Shown here piece after piece: positions 59,996 through 64,000 of a DNA stretch of 64,000 nucleotides. Position 1 is the stretch's first letter. Each line of letters begins with the position of its first letter. Below the pieces are notes generated by a model. The model worked only from the letters and a program-made list of their open reading frames with translations, was not told where the DNA came from and searched no databases. The position numbers and the translations under genes were made by a program. This DNA comes from Dasypus novemcinctus (Eukaryota > Chordata > Mammalia > Cingulata > Dasypodidae), in NCBI RefSeq assembly GCF_030445035.2, contig NC_092216.1, positions 16,617,405 to 16,681,404 on the forward strand. Reading direction: 5' to 3'.

Positions 59996-60519
59996 TTTTT
60001 TTTGCTTTTAAAAATTTATTTTTTAAATTGTATTTTGTTGCAGATACATAGAACAAAAAAGTGTTACATTAAATAATGTAAGAGGTTCCCATATACCGCA
60101 CCCCCCCCCACCTCTCCTCCCACATTAACAACCTCTGTCACCATTGTGGCACATTCATTGCATTTGGTGAATACATTTTGGAGTACTACTGCACCGTGTG
60201 GATTATAGTTTACATTGTAGTTTACAGTCTCCCTGAGTACATGCAGTGGGTTACGGTAGGGTATATAATGTCCAGGATCTGTCCACGCAGTATCCTTTAG
60301 GACAACTCCAAGTCCCGAAAATGCCCCCACATCTCCTCTCTTCTTGCCTTTACCTGCCCTCAGCAACTACCATGGCCACTTTCTCCAGATCAATGCTACA
60401 GTTTCTGCCATTACCAGCTGCAGTAGTTCTGCAGTAGAATACCAGTAAGTCCACTCTAATCCATATTTTACTCCTTCATCCTGTGGACCCTGGGAAGGTG
60501 ATGTTCATTCCATCTCTAT
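59996..60519 (-). mobile_element. Younger L1 3' end with target duplication
   Basis: About 520 bp of the long-3'-UTR L1 with T-run and GAGGTTCCCATATACC signature on the left. The repeat ATTTAGCTTT flanks it (59986-59995 and 60520-60529). The old L1 continues on both sides. Confidence 0.82.
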
Positions 60520-60529
60520 ATTTAGCTTT

Positions 60530-61238
60530 GTGTTGTCATCATAGCTGTTGTTTCTAATAGCTTTGTTGTTGATTTTTGAGAATTTCTATATATACGGGAT
60601 TATGTCATTTGCAAGTAGAGAAAGTTTTATTTATTCCTTTCCAATTTGGATGACTTTTCCTTCCCTAACTTCTCTACTAAGAACTTCTAACACAATATTA
60701 AGTAAGAGTGGGGACAAAGGACATATTTGTCTTGTTCCAAATATTATTTCATTACTGAATGTGATGTGGGTTGTGAGCGTTTCATATAAGTACTTTATCA
60801 CATCATATCTATGTCTGTGTTTCAAAGTGATTTTACTAAGAGAGAATGCTGGGTTTTTAAAACACTTTTCTGCATTGACAGAGTTGATCATGTAATTTTA
60901 CCCCTTCAATTTGTTAATGTAGTATATTACATTAATTGTTTTACTTGTAGATGTAAGACCCATTTGATGATTATGTTTAATTCATTTAATATACTATCGG
61001 ATTTGATCTGCAAGTATTTTTGCATATAAATTCGTTAGAGAAATTGTAGTTTTCTTTTCTTATTGCATCTTTATCTGACTTTGGTTTTAGAGTGATGTTG
61101 CCTTCAGAGAATGAGTTAGGTTAAGTCTTCTCTTGTCATTATTTTTGAAGAGTTTGATCAGAATTGGTATTCTTTTTGGAATGATTAATAGAAATTATCT
61201 GTGAATCCATCTGGACCTGGACTCTTCTTTTCTGGGAG
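60530..61238 (-). mobile_element. Old L1 ORF2, reverse-transcriptase region
   Basis: Reverse-complemented ORF2 sequence. A minus-strand ORF (60891-60631) reads like the reverse transcriptase core (PLSPLLLNIVLEVLSREVRE). It is interrupted by an LTR at 61239. Confidence 0.75.
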
Positions 61239-61658
61239 GTGTGATGGTTAGGCTAATTTGTAAACTCAAGCAAGTAATTGTGTTCAATTGTTTTGTCAAT
61301 CAAGCACTGGCCTAATCATAATAGAAGGATTTTAGTAATCAGTGCGCTTACTGCATTGATGACCGATCACATCTAAATCAACCAGGGAGACTGCCATCCG
61401 CAATGAGTGATGCTTTATTCGACCAGTTGAGTGCCTTAAAAGGGGAAGCAATTTCAGCATCCAGAGAGAATTTCCCAGCTTGCCTTTGGACAGGCAACAT
61501 CTCCCAGAAGCTCATTGGGCTTCCATCAGAGCCCCTGGTTTACAGCCTTCCTGCCGAACCTGTGGTTGTGCATCCTGAAGGTCATGTAAGAGACTCTTAT
61601 AAAATCTCATACTATTTACAGGTATCTCCTGTTCATTCTGTTTCCCTCTAGAACCAGG
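61239..61658 (+). mobile_element. ERVL-like (MLT2-like) solo LTR, copy 2
   Basis: It begins TGTGATGGTTAGGC and ends with a CTGTTTCCCTCTAGAACCA block. It shares its whole block order with the minus-strand element at 26181-26590. Old L1 sequence rejoins directly across it (GGGAGG | GGTTTTGATGAC), which fixes its borders. ORFs over it are repeat sequence. Confidence 0.65.
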
Positions 61659-61855
61659 TTTTGATGACAGATTCAATTTCTTGACTGTGATGGGTCTATT
61701 GAGGTATTCTCTTTCTACTTGATTGGTGTAGATTATCCATGTGTTTCTATCCATTTCACCTAAATGTTTAAATTTGTTGTCCTACAGCTTAGAGTAACCT
61801 CTTGTGATCCTTTTTACTCCTGTAGGGTGTGGGATGATGTCCCCCACATTTTTCT
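61659..61855 (-). mobile_element. Old L1 ORF2, continued
   Basis: Continues the L1 interrupted by the LTR (TTTTGATGACAGATTCAATTTC, GTGTTTCTATCCATTTC). Confidence 0.65.
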
Positions 61856-64000
61856 TTTGCAAATTGATTTTATTGATACATATTAATAAATCATACAGTT
61901 CACCCAAACTAGACAATCAGTGGTATTTGGTAAAATCACACAGTTGTGTATTCCTCACTTCAATCATTTGTAATGGATTTTCATTATTTGAATAATGCTG
62001 CTATTAGTAAACCAAAAACCAGACAAACTAGAATCTTTATCACCTCTCAATTTCTCTGATTCCCTCCTGTACATAGCCGCAATTTCTGACTATTATTGCA
62101 CAATTATTTGCTTACTTATTAAGCAGTTTTAATTCAGATATATTCACATACCATACACTCTATCTGAAGTCTATAATCAATGGCTTTTAGTATAATCACA
62201 ATGTTGAGCATTCATCATCACAAAAGTTTTAGAATTATTTCATTATTTCAAACAGAAAAACTCCACACCCCTTAGCATGCCTTGCCTAGCCTTACATGAC
62301 CACTAATCAAAGTTAATCTCTGTAAATTGATATATATTTACATTTTATATAAGTGGAACCATACAATATGTTACGCAGTGTCTTTGGCTCATAGTAACAC
62401 AATCATACAGTATTTGTCCGTTTGTGTCTGGCTTGCTTCACTCAACATAATGTCCTCCAGGTTCACCTATGTTGTCATATGCTTTATAAGTTCATTTCTT
62501 CCTACAGCTATGTAATATTCTATCACGTTGAATATACACAGGTTGTTTTTCCATTCATCAGTTGATGAACACCTGGGTTGTTTCCAACTTTTGGCAATTG
62601 TGAACAATGGTGTGCAGATGTTTCTTTGTGTCCCTGCTCTCAGGTCTTCTGGGCATATACCCAGTAGTGGTATTGCAGGGTCACATGGCAAGTCTATATT
62701 CATCTTCTTTAGGAACTGCCAAACAGTCTTCCCCAGTGACTGTACCATTCTGCATTCCCATTAACTGTGATAAGTGTTCCTATCTCTCCACATCCTCTCC
62801 AACACTTATAGTTCTCTATTTAATAGAAGCCATTCTGATAGGTGTGAAATGATATCTCTTTGTAGTTTTGATTTGCATTTCCCTAATCATTAGGGATGTT
62901 GAACATTTTTTTCATGTGTTGTTTTGTCATTTGTATTTCTTCTTTGAACTAATGTCTATTCAAGTCTTTTGCCCAGTTTTCAATTGGTCATTTGTCCTTT
63001 TTGTTGCTGAGTTGTAAGATCTCTTTATATATCATGGATACTAAATCCTTATTGGACATGTGATTTCCAAATGTTTTCTCCCATGAGCTGGCCATCTTTT
63101 TAGTCTTTTGACAAATTCCCATGAGGTACAAAATTGTTTAATTTGAGGAGATCCCATTTATCTATTTTTCATTTTGTTGAGTGTGCTGTGGGTGTATGGT
63201 CCAAGAAGCCACCATTTTTCACAGATCTTTAGGATGTTTCCCTCCATTTTTTTTCTAGCAGTTTTATGGTCCTATTTTCATATCTAAGTCTTTGATGCAT
63301 TTTGAGCTGACTCTTTTATAGGGAGAGAGATAGGGCTCCTCTTTCATTCATTTGGTTATAGATATTGAGTTCTCCCTGCAACATTTGTTTGAAGAGACTG
63401 TTAGTCTCCTTAACATGTATTTGGTACATTTGTCAAAAACTAGTTGACCGTACAGGTGAGGGTTTATTTCTGGACTCAATTCTATTTCACTGATTGATGT
63501 GTCTATCTTTATGCCAGAATCATGCTGTTTTGACAACTGTAGCTTCGTAATACATTTCAAGGTCCGGCAATGAAATTCCTCCCATGTCCCTCTTCGTTTT
63601 TAGAATCCTTTGGCTATTTGAGGGCACTTTCCCATCCAAATGAATTTGGAAACTGCCTTTGCTAATTCTGTAAAGTAGGTCATTGGAATGTTGATTGGTA
63701 TTGCATTGAATCTACAAATCTGTTTGGGTGGGACTGTATCCCACAATATTTAGTCTTCCAATCCATGAACATGCAATGTCTTTCCATTTGTTTAGGCCTT
63801 TATTGATTTATTTTAGCATTGTGTTGCTTTCTGCAGGTAGGTCCTGTACTTCTTTGCTTAAATTAATTCATAGGTATTTGAGTCTTTTTGTTGCTATTGC
63901 AAATGAATTTTCCGACCAATTTCCTCCCCAGATTGTTCAGTACTAGTGTACAATAACTTTACTGGTTTTGCATGTTGATCTTGTATCCTGCCTCTTTGCT
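61856..64000 (-). mobile_element. Another L1, 3' UTR and ORF2, runs off the window
   Basis: On the + strand an old-type 3' UTR (61856-62380) precedes reverse-complemented ORF2. A minus-strand frame at 62748-62467 reads [20 protein letters not shown] and PLLGICPEDL, the ORF2 C-terminal region. Further ORF2 sequence continues to the window end. Frames are broken. Confidence 0.8.

Noticed and set aside
59880-60560. Tandem TTGTTGTCATTG-like repeats as a satellite
   Set aside because: Short imperfect repetition inside an old L1, split by a younger L1; not an array.
1-64000. CRISPR arrays, operons, phage or bacterial mobile systems
   Set aside because: No regularly spaced short repeats or dense ORFs; sequence is plainly mammalian.

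Overview
The window looks like nuclear DNA from a xenarthran mammal, most likely an armadillo (Dasypus or a close relative). The evidence is a set of armadillo-type DAS SINEs (tRNA-derived heads with A and B boxes, ending in GATAAATAAA-type tails), many copies of one L1 family with an unusually long (about 2.7 kb) 3' UTR, and several LTR families, with no bacterial-style gene packing. Most of the AT-rich sequence is layered retroelement.

The one convincing protein-coding gene is a six-exon TSPY (testis-specific protein, Y-encoded) gene on the + strand. Coding exons 1-5 span 34438-37196 and a non-coding last exon starts at 37818. It sits in the only clear CpG island of the window (about 33820-34990). 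All five introns have GT-AG ends, and the joined frame is open through a complete NAP/SET domain of about 319 residues in total. Multi-exon TSPY with no acidic C-terminal extension is the Y-linked form in placental mammals, so I infer Y-chromosome DNA. The gene occurs once in these 64 kb, unlike the tandem arrays of human and cattle.

Layout. 1-5434: two same-strand L1 3' UTR copies, one behind the other. 5435-9510: old L1, unique AT-rich DNA and an ERV2-like solo LTR (7515-7924) with a 6-bp target duplication. 9511-14412: a SINE fragment, an A-rich retroviral internal region ending in a polypurine tract and 3' LTR (11689-12162), an old L1, a possible retroviral remnant and a minus-strand solo LTR with a 4-bp duplication. 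14413-20215: mostly unique DNA with one SINE and two related MaLR-like LTRs. 20216-27780: nested old and young L1s, two further LTRs and two SINEs. 27781-31487: no recognised element. 31488-32131: an L1 insertion. 32132-41230: the TSPY locus. 41230-44492: an old L1 and a twin-primed (5'-inverted) L1 carrying a SINE. 44493-55690: a near-full-length but broken L1 on the minus strand with younger insertions. 55691-64000: a low-repeat gap, then old L1s on the minus strand carrying a younger L1 tail and an ERVL-like LTR.

I found no CRISPR array, operon, free-standing tRNA/rRNA gene or novel defence-type system. The best leads are the TSPY gene with its shortened C-terminus and untranslated last exon, the long L1 3' UTR shared by many copies, and several well-delimited insertion and rearrangement junctions.
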